A stretch of DNA of 64,000 nucleotides from Massospora cicadina (GCA_022478985.1 JAKSZP010014546.1:1-64000); one strand, 5' to 3'; shown: positions 1 to 12,274, counted from the stretch's first letter. Made by a program: numbers and translations. The notes: generated from the letters alone by a model not told the origin.

Positions 1-3000
1 ATATCTAAAGTGGGTCAGGGAAATTAAGGTTCTGTGGAAGTGTGCCCAAGCCTTGACGCTCCAATAAACAAACGCTTCCATCCGTTTTTGTAAAATACAC
101 TGAAAGTGCCTTCACTCAAGTAATTGATTAAAGCCATATTTTACCCAATCTCAAGATTTTATAAATTGAACGGGATTTGAACTCTTACTCTCCAATTAGC
201 TGAATCGAACTGTCTTCATTTGTACTGTAAATCATTCTTTTCAGTGCCTGGGCCGAGATAAGAGGCTGGGCGTTTTGCACCCCATTAGTACCAACCTGGG
301 CTTGCTTTGCTTGCACCCAGCGTTGGTCTAAGGTGTGCTTCAGGTCAGGAAGATCCTAAAGTTTCACCTTCTGGGCCTCCTGTCGCCCAGCCTTATCTTT
401 GGCATTAGTTTCCACTATTAAGTCATCCAACCATGACAGGTCTGGGGAAAGGACATCCTTTATCCAGGTACCCAGGATGCGGCTGGCGTTGCTCTCAAAA
501 TCTATTAGTCCCATGTTTACACTTGAGCGTGGGTCTAAGAGTGTTTCCATACGTATGGGAGGATATGATCTGGGCCACAGTCAGCCCTGGATGAGCGCGC
601 AGATTTAATTTATAAAGGTGGGTGAGAAGGCTATCGCGTGGGCAGGGTACCATAGTATTTGGAGGATTAGCGATTTAGCAACTGCTACTCGCCCCGTTAG
701 TCCTGGGATCTTCCCTTGAGGGAGATGACCTGGTTGGATACCCGTTGTAGTAGGTTTCTTTCCATTGTCTCATTGGCATATCCCCCTGTTTCCAGCCATA
801 TCCCAAGGTGGCGGACAGGAGTGGTGGTGGGAGGTAATGCAAAGGGTAAGATGAGTGGATTTTTCCTTTGTATGGGGGTGTGAGGTTCTGGTGTTGAATC
901 CCAATTGTTTTTATATTTGCCTAAGAGGATGATTTCTGTCTTCCTTTTGTTGAGCAATGCATTGCTCACCTTGGAGTAATCCTCTAGAATGCATTCCAGA
1001 TGTCGGGCATCATTGTTGTTAGCTATACCTGCCACGCATTCATCTGCAAAGGCCAGTATCTTGACTGTTGGCTGGCCTTGTGCAGTTATGCCCATGAGGC
1101 ATGAGTCAGTTATGCGGAGGAGTGGATCAAAACTGAAATTATACAGCAGTGAGCTGAAGTGGTCCCCTAGTTTGAGCCCTCTGTGTGGTGTGATCTTGTT
1201 AGTCTGAAGCCAGGGCCGCATACAGACATGGTTGCAGATTCTGTGACGAGCATCGCCCAGTTTATGAATCTGGGTGGGAGTTTGAAAGCGTGTAGGCATT
1301 CTTTTAGGTATAGCCAACTAACGCGGTCATACGCCTCTTCCTGGTCTAGGAAGACCAGGGCTCCAGTTGCTTTGGACTTACATATGTTTGCAACAGGGTG
1401 TATGTTGTTCCAGATTGAGCGCCCTGGTATAAACCCAAACTAGTTGGGTGACAGGACGTTAGAGGCTATTGTGCCTAATCTGGCTGCTAAAATGTTTGGT
1501 AGAATTTTTGTATCAGTATTAGAAAGTGCGATTGGACGCCAGTTGGCCAGGTCCAGTCTGTCACCCTTCTTATACAGGGTTATGACATATGATTCATAGC
1601 CACCAGGTAGGAGACGTGTTTCCAGCAAGCACCGGTTCATAGACGCCAATAGGAGGGGGACAATTTGCTGAAAACATTTTTTGTAAAATTCGTAGGGTAT
1701 CCCATCAGGATCTGGGCACTTCCTACGTGGTGCACCGCGGATTGTATCCCAAAGATCCTCTCATGTTATTAGAATTAGTATATTTTAGTCCGGCGGTGTG
1801 CTTTGTATTCCATCAGTATTTATAAATTCTGTGATTTTTGAGAGTCTGTCAGCATATCATGGTATAATTCTGTGTAATAACGGTGTACTTCCGCCTTGAC
1901 CTCCTCAGGGTCAGTTGCCACGGTGCCGTTGGTCTTGCGGACCTGTGTGCACATGGACTGATTGCCATGGTAGTGGAATTGGTGGAAGAAAGATGTTGAT
2001 CATGTTTCGCCTTCCTTTTTAAACTTACCTTTGTTCTATACTTTGATTCTGTGTTGGTGCTCAAAGATGAGGGTGTTTAGGCGGGCAGATATTTCCGCCC
2101 ATTTGCGTCCCCAGTTTGGGCTGTAACTAAATCTTAGGGTATTTAGCTCAAGGTGGTCCAGTTCCGCCAAGGTACGCCTGATTTTGGCTGTCAGTGGTGT
2201 ACTTACATGATGTAAGATGTCAGGTTTTATTGATTAGTTCCTTTTTTAAATTTGCACAGGGTACAATGGGATCTAAAGTGAATGAGGCTGTAAATTCTGG
2301 GTTTGTGGCCTCGTGTTTGACCCAGTTTGATATTTCAGGTAATTTTATGTTTTCTGGGTGTAGCTTTCTCCAGGGCGACACCTGTGCGTGGGTTCAGGTT
2401 GGCGATAGCTGCACCAAAACAAGTCAGTGGTTGGAAAAATTGACTTTTTTGTTGAAAATTTGGAGATGCCTTATCATTGGGATTGTGGAATAAGGATGTG
2501 ATCAATGCGGCTCATTGATATGAGCGCTCCCTCACGTATGTTGGGACATGTCATGTGGGGAAGGAGTGGTGATCTGGGGGGGAGGGCATCCTATAGGCCA
2601 AGGGATGCCTTTATTGTGCAGAATTCGATGTGCCCCAGTGGGTATCCCCTAGGGTAAGGCCATCAGCCTGTGTCAGGGTTATCTCAGCAGTTAAAATTGC
2701 CCAACAGGATGGTATCTGGTGGGAGGGTGAGTGTTGGAATAGTTTCAAGAAATTGTTTTCTCTTAGCTGTGGTGCATGGTGCATAGATGCATGATATTGA
2801 GATTGTTTCCTCTTGGCATGTGATCATTGCTACTAGGATGCGGCTTTGAAGGTATGACGAGGAGTTTGTAATTTTTAATTTTTGTTATTTTGGACGATCA
2901 CCCCACAGTGAGACGTCCATACCAATTGTGATGGTGAGACCCTGGCTGACCAGGATCCTTCTTCCCCTTGTAGACAGTGGGTTTCTTGGATGGCTAAGAT

Positions 3001-3090
3001 GTCTACAAGGGGTTTTTGCAGGAAGTCCAGCTTTTCGGCTTGGGACATTTGAGCCTTGGCTCCCACGATGTTTAGCATCCTTATTGACAC
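1..3090 (-). pseudogene. LINE-A ORF2 (APE endonuclease + reverse transcriptase), degenerate
   Basis: The N-terminal segment (3090-2875) reads VDILAIQETH, the second conserved block of APE-type LINE endonucleases; near 2530-2500 the minus strand reads SRIDHIL, a late endonuclease block. RT appears at 1649-1440 (LANWRPIALSNTDTKI) and 1317-697, where FADD is FADE, so the catalytic pair is damaged. Segment 550-356 reads MGLIDFESNASRILGTW, matching the post-RT region of LINE-C (MGLLNFEAQAAKLIGT). The family protein nicks target DNA and reverse-transcribes its RNA there. At least five frame breaks make this copy non-functional. Coding appears to continue across 1-90 after a small possible insertion. 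Confidence 0.75.
112..240 (-). repeat. possible short tRNA-like insertion inside LINE-A
   Basis: LINE-A coding similarity seems interrupted here. The minus strand contains TCAGCTAATTGGAGAG (A-box-like) and GAGTTCAAATCCC (B-box-like), but too close together for a full tRNA. The flanks share imperfect TGTAAA and AGTGCCT blocks that could be an eroded target duplication. It lacks the CCTCAAATAA tail of the two clearer SINEs in this window. Weak call. Confidence 0.2.
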
Positions 3091-3152
3091 TGAGGTGCCC
3101 GCGGCGCCTCAGGAGTGGTTGGGAGGGCCCTCTGGCCCTAACCCATCACAGC

Positions 3153-4527
3153 TCATTTTGGCCATGCTCCACGTCTGTACTCCAACTCTCTCAGTGACAA
3201 TGTCAGTTCCCTTGATCTGACCCGATTTTTTGTGGGAATTGCAGTTTTTGAATTTGCATTATCTTTTCCTGAACGTGTCTCATGATGGTTCAATGTGGGG
3301 TGCTGATTAAATTCTGTGATTTTGGGGTTCAAGTTTGGAGAATTATGCACCGCATTTAGGCCCATACTGCAGCTGAATTGTTCCTCAAAGTGTGCATGAA
3401 TGATGTCACTTGGTGACTCAGTTGAGTTGCTGTGAAAATTTTCAACCTGGGCATATTGTTCTGATTGGTTGGCTGGGTGTATTTCTGAAATGTCCTCTTG
3501 AATTTGTCTGGGGTCAATGGATGATTCCGCGTGTGCTGCTGCCTCAGCCGCTGCCCAATTGCAGGCTTTTTGTGCCACTTCGCGTTGTTTATGTGTAACT
3601 GGGTCCACGATGGAGTAAAGTCCATATTCACCCCAGCGGAATGGGTGGTGGCCGTCGGTCATTCTGGAGAAGTTTTTGTTACTTTCGTCCATGGCTTCCT
3701 CACAGTAGTCTGCTTCCATTAAGCCCTCCTTCACAGGGCATGCATGTTCCTTGTCCCAATGAACTGCAGTGGTTGCATATAGGCAGTGCGCATTCTGGTG
3801 TTATTCAGAATGTGGATGACTGTCCCCCATCCGCAAAGTGAAACTCTGCTGTTTGGGGATTCTTGATAAAGTCATCTTCCACCTCCAGGGAATGGGTTGA
3901 TCATGGCGATAGCTTTGCCTGTGCACAGGGTTGGCATTAGGTGAAATCGTTGTAATTCGAGTTGCATAATTTCTCCACAGGCTATGAGCCCTTTACAGAG
4001 CTCCTCCTCAATTACCTTATGGGGAAGGTTGGTAGAGAGTGAGTCAAAGGAGATTAACAAAGTTTTTGATTTGTTCCATCTGGTGCTTGCGGTGCACACT
4101 ATTATTTTGCCCTCAAGAAGGGTAATTTTGATGCAGACTTTTGCTGCGGCATCTGCTTCTTCAGCTGCTTCAAACCAATATCAATCCAGCCACGGCCCAT
4201 GTTGTTGGTGGTGACATATACCGCGTGGGGGAAAAGGGAGGGCTGTGCCTTGCATGTTTTCTCCCACAGGGTTGGGGACTCATCCCCAAGGAAGAGTCAA
4301 AGCCCGTGTTCTACCTTTGAAAGGAGTTGGTTACACAGGATGTACTTGTATTGATCTTGTTTTATAGTAAATACCATAAACACAGATGGTGTCTGAGTTT
4401 GTGGCTTCTTGGCGGCTTGGGTTCCTGGTCCCCCTCCAGGGCCTTTCTTGCCCTTGGGTGCACCGTTTTGTGCACCTCTTGATGCGACGCTCGCCCAGGT
4501 TGTGTTAGACTTATTAAAATCGCCCAT
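3153..4527 (-). pseudogene. LINE-A ORF1 (Gag-like, nucleic-acid-binding), degenerate
   Basis: Three open segments on the minus strand form a broken ORF1. The first (4527-4297) starts MGDFNKSNTTWASVASRG, a basic, glycine-rich leader. The second (4099-3872) ends in MPTLCTGKAIAMINP, matched by MPDLCMGKAITVLVL in LINE-C. The third (3734-3153) is glutamine/asparagine-rich. Between the second and third (about 3780-3735) a CNHC...CMPC stretch looks like a CCHC zinc knuckle with the His changed to Gln. In this LINE class ORF1 packages element RNA. Frameshifts separate the pieces. The start is the first Met of the leader; no better upstream start is visible. Confidence 0.65.
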
Positions 4528-4560
4528 ATCTCCTGTGTGATTATCAAAAATTGCTGATCA

Positions 4561-6990
4561 AATCAAATTGTAGTAACTAAAGTGATTTTTACGGGAAAGA
4601 AAAGTGTCAACCTCCCCAAAATTATACTAATTATTAAATCTTCTTTAGATGATCTGAACTGAATAGACAATGGTTCAATTGAGGTGATCAAGGTGATATT
4701 TGATTGATATGCTAAAACTTTAGATTTAGAGCTGAGTAAGTTAACTCAGACCCCAGTCAATTAACAGTGAGTTATGAAATTTATAGATGTTTAATATACA
4801 CACAATAGTGGTAATATAAAAAAGAGTTCTTATATAAGATATTACACTTCACTCATACCAAGAACTCTAGATAAAACTTGTTCATCCTGATTTTATTTGT
4901 CTTGTTTTTTATCTAGTTAAAATTCAAGTTCTATCAGGTTGGTCATGGAGCTTGCTACCTTATAGTATAACAATCCAGTTGGTCTTACAGAATGTTGCAA
5001 AAATTTCTCAAGGTTGTTAGCTAAAATTTAAGATATTGCTTAAAAAATGATTCTTCAATTACACTACAATGTTTTTAAATAAGCAAATGATTCCATGCAA
5101 GGCAGTAGATAAGAAAAATATTTTTCTTACTCAAATTACTTTATAAGCTAAATATATGAATCGTACAATTTATACTTCACAGTAAGGTTGTGGTATGTCA
5201 CTATACAAAAGGTAGACCTTTTCTCACCTAATATAAAGAAAGGTTGAACTTGATAGTAAAATGTTAAAGAAAAAAATTTATATAGAGTTTATAAGGGAAC
5301 ATTCAATATGAATCAATTAGACTAGCTATCTATCACAGAATTATAATTGGGATATTAAATAAGAGCAGTAGAATGCAAGCACACTATTATTAGAGGTTTT
5401 TATTAGAAGTACAAAGATAGTATTATAAAAATTTGCTAATGGTGATTGAGAATATGTCTACTGTTGTCAATAATTATTGAAATTAAGGTTCCTCCTAATA
5501 GTCAAGAGCATATATCTTTGTTAAGGCTAATCTTGGTAGCTTTGATAATTATGGCTTTTAGACCAACAATAAAGCTTTTTTAGTCCTCTGAGAGTCACAG
5601 GTACTAGAGATGCTCTAAAGGGATTAACAGTAAATTTTAATCCTTTACACTATCAGTGTCATGGTGGCGGCTGATTACAAGAAGACTTGGATTTCTTCTT
5701 GCCGTGCCAGTACCCAGTGAAAAGCCCATATTTCTAGGGTCACAGCTTTCCTAATGTCTATTAAAATGGACGTGCAAAATCAAATGTGAAAACATACTGT
5801 TACTAAGATTACTAAAGGACCCATAACAAGCTAAATGGCTATAATGGGGCAACCATATTTCAAGCAGGGCAACACTCAGGGGTGGGAGAGCAGGGAGGAT
5901 GACAACTCTTCCAGGCAATGCAATTTCTGGTCTTTGGATAAAACCAGATTAGAGTAATGGAAGAATACATGTTGGATGGATAGCTCCAAAATGGTGATGG
6001 ATCATAAGGTAAAATCATCGTTGCAGGTGTGCTTGGCATCCTTGAAAGATCAGCAATAATGGTTGATGATGTAGGCTCTACCAAACTGTCAGGATTCTCC
6101 CTTTTTTGGGAGGATCCCCAATTAGGGTTCATGACCTGCATATGGGTGATGCCAGATTGGGCTCCCCATTAACTTGGGTTAGGTCCAATCCAAAGTATTA
6201 GGGATAAACCCTAATAATAGTAATTAATTAATTAATTTATTATCAGCAACTAATGCCAAGGATGGTCCCACTCCCCTTGTATTTATCAAGTATTTATAGG
6301 ACATGCACTGTCAGCAAATGATGCCGAGCATTCACTTATCCTGATCTATCCTATATTTAATTATTACCTTTGATATTTAATTAGCCTTGATCTATGATAC
6401 TTCCCTAGTACTATAAATAGATTTAATTTATATTTCTAATTTAGTAACTTTCTTTGCAGTACATTTACTCTTTGAAGTTCAATTGGCATATTCATATTTG
6501 GAATTCAGTATGAAATTCAAAAATCATTTTTTTATCCTGCAGGAACCTCAGAGCCATTGCCAACTGGTTAAGTTCAAACAATAGGAAATTATTTGGACCT
6601 CTGAACTTCTAATAAAGGTTAAGTACTATATTATTTATATAATGGGTTTCAATGTGAAATCCACATCTTTCCAACCACTTAATTTTCCTCATGAAGCTAT
6701 ATTCAAGGATTATTAACTTCTATCTTACAACTAATTTAATAAAATCTTCTTATATGTTGACCTACAAAGCGATCTCCAAAGGCCTGCCTTCTGAAAATGG
6801 GTTGAATCCCAACACAAACTCAGCCATAGCGCAGTTTGTCACTGGATTATTGAATAAGGGCGCTTACTCCATGTTCAATATAAATATTTTATGGATGTAA
6901 TGTGTTTGATGTATTGTTTTGATCAATTGGTGGAATAATATAGGAAAAAATCCCACATAAAGTAAATAAGAAAATTTGTGTATATGGAAA
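4561..6990. other. AT-rich decayed DNA without a recognisable gene
   Basis: No domain is recognised on either strand. The only longer frame is 6141-5860 on the minus strand (93 residues, Ser/Pro-rich, starts MQVMNPNWGSS). It lies just inside a copy of a motif seen near other retroelement parts (6247-6275), so it could be a decayed Gag start, but nothing proves that. A short plus-strand frame at 6691-6900 is not recognised. Base composition and scarcity of CpG resemble decayed repeats elsewhere in the window. Confidence 0.5.
6247..6275 (+). repeat. copy of dispersed motif CTAATGCCAAGGATG
   Basis: Matches the shared core (GACTAATG, CCAAGGATG) found at 9346-9375, 9472-9504, 26194-26220 and 29101-29135. 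Function unknown; see findings. Confidence 0.45.
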
Positions 6991-8367
6991 GTGATTTTAT
7001 TATGGAGAGAAAATCTTAATAAACTCTAAGGCTGGGCTGATGCCTTTATAGGAGGGGAGGGGAAATTTTAGAGGGGAGCTCAAAGCACTAGCTTGGTCCT
7101 AGGCCCTAAGGCATATACTAACTAATTGAGATGCAAAGAGTGCTATTTTTTGAATAAATGTTAAGAACATCATGTAGGAATTTTTGATATCTGTATTTAT
7201 AGATTGGTGAGTAATTCAGATTTGGAGTGCCACTTTTACACAGGTTCGTTTTACCTGGCATATTAGCACAGCAAGTTTTGCAGAACATTTATTTAAATGG
7301 ATAATTGATAGGATAACCTCAGTGGCAGACTGGATATTAGTTATATTAATCCGCAATCTGTTCAAATAGTAATATCTCAATATGTCTTGGATTAGTTTGA
7401 TTGATGTTTGAGGCAGGTTTGGGCATCATGTTGCAAATGGGAATATCAAAAGTATTAGTGAGATGAGCCCTAGGGTACCTCCAGAGGCCCTAGATTGAAC
7501 CACCTTACTCTAAACCTTTTTTTATAATTATTATTACAACAGGGCAATATTGTCACATGTAACGTTGCACAAAAAATAGGAAACCTGCTTAAAGAAAAAA
7601 ACCTTGAAATTAACGTAAAGCTTGACATAAAATAAACCTTTATAATATAATAATTCTCCAAATCTTCCATAGTATTGCTGTGTACTTCCTGCGCTGGTGA
7701 TCTGTTGTGAGTGTGAACCAAAATTTCGCTGATCAAGGTAGATACCAGATTGTGCGTTACCATTTGTCCCTTTTCTAATAAAAGGCACAAATGGTTTCTA
7801 CCCTGGTCTCAAGTTAGTCAGTCTCCCCTAAAGTTTTCAAATCTTTTAACATTTCCCATTTATAGTCTTGTAATGGCTATTTAATGTTGCTGCTGAAACT
7901 GGATTGTTGTCTGTATAATGTAGGGTACATCTTAGTAGTCATTTGTCTAACTTCAGGTACTTCTTGATGCTCATCTTTTCAATGTCAGTACAGCTTTAAA
8001 ATATTGATTGTCTGAGAAATTTGGTAGTATTTGGTAATGGGAATGGAACTGGTTAGGGGAACTGGATGCTCTGTCAATGAATTGATAAGGATCTACCAAA
8101 AGTCAGAATTATATGATGAATTAATTCATAAATGCTTATATTTAGTGTCATAATATGGTAGCAAAGTATCTGATGTGTATCAATGAAATTAAACTGCTAA
8201 GGAACACATATAGTGGGTCAAGGATAGCGGCGAGATCTATAGGGTTATTTAGAGGTATCAATGTTGTAGTCAATTACACGGTGGACAAACCGAAATCCAT
8301 CATTTTACATGCAATAAAACAAACATAAAAATGACTAATTGCCTGAAACTGGAGTTAGGGTTATTGA
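6991..8367. other. AT-rich retroelement debris; segment 7690-7790 shared with 60046-60150
   Basis: No coding domain recognised; the minus frames at 7470-7790 have no motifs. The stretch 7690-7790 (GCTGGTGATC ... CTGATCAAGGTAGATA) recurs in the same orientation at 60046-60150 directly beside the right LTR of chromovirus E, so it belongs to a dispersed repeat. Because it lies downstream of a gypsy integrase end (8368-8522, minus), it might be that element's 3' LTR. I could not find LTR termini. Confidence 0.4.
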
Positions 8368-8522
8368 TTAGTAGGAATCGTCATTTTGGCGCCCTACTGG
8401 AATTTCTCTAAGAATTGAGAGTGAACTCTGATGATGATATGCGTTTTGTGGGGTCTTTAGTGAGTATGTATTGGTTGAAGTCTTCTCTATGATTTTTGGC
8501 ACTTCCCAAACGGGTTTGAGCT
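8368..8522 (-). pseudogene. gypsy integrase C-terminal fragment (element F)
   Basis: An uninterrupted minus-strand frame of about 50 codons reads KPVWEVPKIIEKTSTNTYSL, the pattern of the post-catalytic GPF/Y-type module of Ty3/gypsy integrases (W-G-P-F ... NTY-L), with Gly and Phe replaced. It ends at a TAA at 8368-8370. No catalytic core was found upstream (8523-9000), where the minus strand holds only the GGTTCAGNGG repeats. In functional elements this module helps integrase bind DNA. An isolated remnant, either truncated or buried in decay. Confidence 0.5.
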
Positions 8523-8864
8523 TAATTGACCTGTTAAACACATGGTTATCATAATAGAATACAAGCCCCCTACACTGAGACAGGGCAAATGATAACTGTT
8601 CTGGTTATTGCGCTCTCTACATCTCATTTCTGAGTCAGAGCGTCAGAATAAGCCTCATTTTGATTGATCAATGTTTGGGATAGGTGTTGAGAATTTTTCA
8701 TTCTCAATAATAGGTTACACTATTAGTGAGCCAGGTCAAAAAGTATGAGACTGCTGGCCCTTACTCTTTCACAATCATTAGCAACCTTTCCCTATAAATT
8801 CTCAGGGCAACCCACCAACCCAGCAGACCAACAACTTCTCCTTCTGAGGCTTGACCACTTGTTA

Positions 8865-8930
8865 TGGCTCAGAGGTCCTTTTTGGTACTTATCCAATGAT
8901 TGTGGTTCAGCGGCCTCAATTGACTCCTTA
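8865..8930 (+). repeat. GGTTCAGNGGNCC repeats, cluster 1
   Basis: Two copies of a short motif (GGCTCAGAGGTCC and GGTTCAGCGGCC) about 40 bp apart. The same unit occurs three times at 13605-13725 and four times at 23810-23990. Confidence 0.45.
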
Positions 8931-8999
8931 GGTTTCTCCCCTTCAATTCTTCCAGTTCATCATTGTGGCTGCTAGTTGCTTAGTTCTCACAAGGTTTCC

Positions 9000-9556
9000 A
9001 TCTAATTCAAGGTTGGGAGTTGGTTGCATCGACCATTCCAGGTGTTATATCCCAGCACCTAACCTCTGTGGATCTTGAGTCTCACCAGTATCTAAGCAAA
9101 CTCCATTCACTGAAAACTTAAAAAAAGGTAGGCAAACAAAAGATAAGCTATTAAGAATGATATCAAATTTTTATTGGAATTTCATGCCAGTCCACAACAT
9201 TGACATTTATTGCTGGCATCATCAGTATTCTATGGCGATTCCCCCTGCTTAGCATTCATCAGCACTCTCAATGACAATTCTCATCATCCTCAAATGTCCA
9301 TGATTTCGGTAATCCATGATTCAATGTAATCTGAATTAAGTAAATATCAACATCCTTGGCAGAAGTCACCAGTGTCAAATTTAATCAAAAGGCTGTCAGT
9401 GGGATTATTACTAATCTTATCATGAAGTTGAAATAGTTTTTTGACTTATTTAAATACTATAAATTGGTTCAACATCCTCAGCATAAGTCGCCAGTGTCAA
9501 AATTGACTGAAAACTTTATTGGAATCCTTTTTTGATACTTTTTATGTCAAATTTAA
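9000..9556. other. non-coding repeat region with two spaced copies of the CAACATCC...GCCAGTGTCAA motif
   Basis: Motif copies on the minus strand at 9346-9375 and 9472-9504, about 127 bp apart, each followed by AT-rich sequence with a related TTTATTGGAAT-type element. No gene is recognisable. It looks like part of an LTR or a decayed tandem duplication. Confidence 0.4.
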
Positions 9557-9571
9557 GCAAAACGCTATCTT

Positions 9572-9702
9572 GAAAATTATTTGAGGTGGGTCAACCTTGG
9601 GAAAATATACTTCATTGAGAATGTTTTCTAGCCAGTAGAGTTACAAACTTGGAACCTGCACTAGGGGTGGAAGCAGTTTTACCCGCTCAGCTAGCCACCC
9701 TT
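9572..9702 (-). mobile_element. SINE-1, tRNA-derived short interspersed element
   Basis: On the minus strand a 131-bp insert begins with a tRNA-like head: A box TAGCTGAGCGGG matches the Pol III consensus exactly, and a slightly eroded B box (GGTTCCAAGT) follows at tRNA spacing. It ends in CCTCAAATAATTTTC, a tail nearly shared with SINE-2 (45589-45884). It is flanked by a perfect 15-bp direct repeat, GCAAAACGCTATCTT, at 9557-9571 and 9703-9717, the expected product of LINE-mediated target-primed insertion. SINEs encode no protein and depend on a partner LINE. The perfect duplication makes this an especially secure call. Confidence 0.85.
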
Positions 9703-9745
9703 GCAAAACGCTATCTTAATTAATAAAATTTCTCAAAATTTTTAA

Positions 9746-11696
9746 TGTTAAAAAATTGGGACTATAACTAATCTTCTAGTGAGTACTAATTGATAAAAAC
9801 TTGGTTATACTGATAGCTCCCAAAAGTCAACTTCACAGGTTCATTATATGCACTATTCACGTTGCTTGATAGTAGTTGATATGCTATTAATAATAGTATG
9901 ATGACTATTATCCATAGGTGAATAGATAAACATGATAAGGTCCAACCTTAGACCTGTAATTATCCATGAAATACAGGTGATCTCAACTATAGGGACTTCT
10001 TCCCTGTTGCATTTAACTTGATCCACTCTCAGATTTAGAGTTTTTTGGCCTTTCATCTCGTCACACTGAGTCTGCAGAGTTTCACGTCTAAGGTCTGCTT
10101 CTCTTCATAGTATCCTTGATCCTTACTCTTTATACCACAAAAGATTCCACTTTTATTGTCTACCACAACAATAGTAACTGAAGATGAGTGGAGCTTATAT
10201 CCCAAATGGAAGAATCTTTCTCTTTCAATAGATAAATCCTTTTTTAATAAAATGAATCTTTTTTATTTGTTGGATTTTTGGGCGTGGAAGATGCTCGCTG
10301 GTGCTTGTTTCTTAAAAATCAATTAATTGAGAATTGAAACCACTAAATTTATTAATAAATGATAATTGAACTTTAAAAACTAGAATGTTGGGGTTTTTAA
10401 AGTTTATTATTAAACACCGCTAGGGATAAGAAAAAATGAATTCTTAAGATTTCCAACTAGTCAATATTTAAACTGGCTTGAGGGTCAAAGGAAATCTAAT
10501 AATAAATTTGGAAAGGCTTGTTACTTTCCAAATAAGGAAATATATGAATTCAGCCTATTGAAGCTTGGAAAACATGCTTCACTTTGGCTGAATGGCATAC
10601 AGAGGAGTTTAACTTTTGGTAATACATACCCATGGGGTAATGACTTGAAAAATTTTCGGACAATCCTCATTAGCTAGAATTATTTCACCTTGGGGGACCT
10701 CCGCCATGCCTATAAAAGGGAGTTGTCCCCACTTAGGTGTTTTAAGGGAATTTGGCGTGGCAGGGAGAGAAACTGCCAATGGATGCCCCATGTCCTCTTA
10801 TGTGGTTGGGGGAAATTTGACTGCCCAATTTTGTAATAATTGCCCATTTAGTATTTGTAACAGTGTTACCCTGATAAGTGAGGTTCCACCGAGAATTGGC
10901 CAGGGTCTTATGGCCAATGAAATCGCTATGATTATTCTAAACAACTGGGACTTATTTCATACTTGTCTGTGTCTGACATTTCCCCTTTTTGGCTGATTTT
11001 TACCCACAACATCCTTATCTTGAAGCTTGGAGGGCAAAAGCCTGACGTTATTAATGTGAAATAAAGGGGAATTTATAACGGAAATTTGGCGCCCAACACC
11101 TCAGTTTGCGCTCAGCCATGAAACAGTAGCGATGCAATTAAACTCCCTTTTATGAAGTTTCACTGGTTATGGTCATCTCCACTGGGTTAGGATTCCTTCA
11201 TCAGACATCCTTGTTTCCTGAAACATAAAGAGCCATAAAACGTGTCTCTAACTTTTCCCACTCAATCACAGCAAAACAACTATTCAGGAAATCAACCAGC
11301 TAAGGTAATGGGACTTGTTACCCATTATGGCAGGTAGCAAACCAACTGGTTTTTTTTCTAGATGCAGGCAACATCACTCGCCTTGCAGCTGCTACTTAAA
11401 TTCCTAATCAGTTGGTGATGAAACCTGACCGATCCCAATCAGTACACCTGATAGTTAATCATTGATCAACTATAAGATTCTCTCATTTCATCAGCATATC
11501 TGCCCAGCGAGATTTTAAGCATTCACCCAAAATAATCCCTGACGGATTTAAACCTAGCGAAATACCCAAAACACCCAAACATTATATTCCCAAAATCTGG
11601 GTTAACTGATATCTAATACACTTGCCAGTGGGACTTATCCCCTATCGATTCAATAGGTAATCTAGGAGGCTGGAAAGGTGGTCAAAAACCCAAAAC
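9746..11696 (-). repeat. element C left (3') LTR, enlarged by a nested solo LTR
   Basis: Aligns by eye along its length with the right LTR at 25052-26193, except for about 740 extra bases (10268-11011). It starts TGTTAAAAAATTGG on the plus strand. Immediately beyond its right edge the minus strand reads GGCAAGAGGTGGTAAG, a polypurine tract, making this the 3' LTR of a minus-strand element. The LTR at 61824-62953 has the matching tract GGCAAGAGGGGGATA. Without the nested insert it is about 1.2 kb. It carries the conserved dyads described in the findings. Confidence 0.75.
10268..11011 (+). mobile_element. putative solo LTR inserted in the element C LTR
   Basis: A 744-bp segment absent from the other LTR copies. 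It begins TGTTGGATTTTTGGG and ends CCCACAACA, giving matched TGTTG/CAACA termini, and it contains TATAAAAGGG at 10710-10719, a plausible promoter. No internal retroelement genes, hence solo LTR. The flanking pentamers (TTATT and TCCTT) do not match, so the target duplication is eroded or the boundaries are slightly off. Orientation is assumed from the TATA box. ORFs at 10609-10996 are not recognised. Confidence 0.5.
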
Positions 11697-12237
11697 TTAC
11701 CACCTCTTGCCTAGATTTCCAGCAAGATTAGGATCAGGATAGGAGAATGCCGCCTTGGATCAGGTCAAATATTTTTTGGTTTCCAACGTAGCACAGCCAA
11801 TCTGCACTCAACGCTGCTCAGGAAAACCTTCAGCATGTGGTTCTCTTCTTTTTCTTCCTAACTACTGCCTCCTCTGAGTGCAGTCCTCATGACCCACTGT
11901 CATGCCATCCTAGTCAATTTACTCGTGATGATTCTAGTCCCAGAAAGCTGGGTTTCCCCTGGTCAGGGCATACAACCTATTGTCATATTTAGGATCTTGG
12001 TCCAGCATCTTTGATTTCCTGATCTCCCTACTTGTCCTTGACAGGAGGTTACTACCATTGATGTCTGTTTTACAGCAAAATTAAGAATGATCAATTATAT
12101 TTGCTTTTGTTTTTTCTCTTAGTGAATTCTTTGCTCATATAATTCTTACCTTTTTCCATATGAATATCTCATTAATTTTGTGGTTAATTTCTCCAAAATT
12201 AGAGCTAATTAATAACAAAGCGAATAATGTCAACTAT

Positions 12238-12245
12238 TATAAAAG
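12238..12245 (+). promoter_or_regulatory. TATA box upstream of the antisense reading frame in element C
   Basis: TATAAAAG lies 37 bases before the ATG at 12275, on the strand opposite to pol. The second family copy has TATATAAG at 63501-63508, 36 bases before its ATG at 63537. Conservation of both elements at the same spacing supports a real promoter; expression is inference. Confidence 0.5.
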
Positions 12246-12274
12246 TCCGACATCCCCCCTCTTTTCCTGCTTAT

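Larger units (their letters stand above)
1..4560 (-). mobile_element. LINE-A, degenerate non-LTR retrotransposon, 3' end cut by the window edge
   Basis: Non-LTR retrotransposon read on the minus strand: ORF1 first (about 4527 down to 3153), then ORF2 with an APE-type endonuclease (3090 to about 2480), reverse transcriptase (about 1700 to 700) and a C-terminal part (550 to the window edge). LINE-C (47.6-52.7 kb) has the same order and readable protein similarity in every domain, for example MLNIVGAKA against MLNIAGLKA at the endonuclease start. Reading frames are broken throughout, so it is a fossil. The 3' tail lies outside the window, so target duplications cannot be tested. The 5' end near 4560 is an estimate from the ORF1 start. 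Confidence 0.85.
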
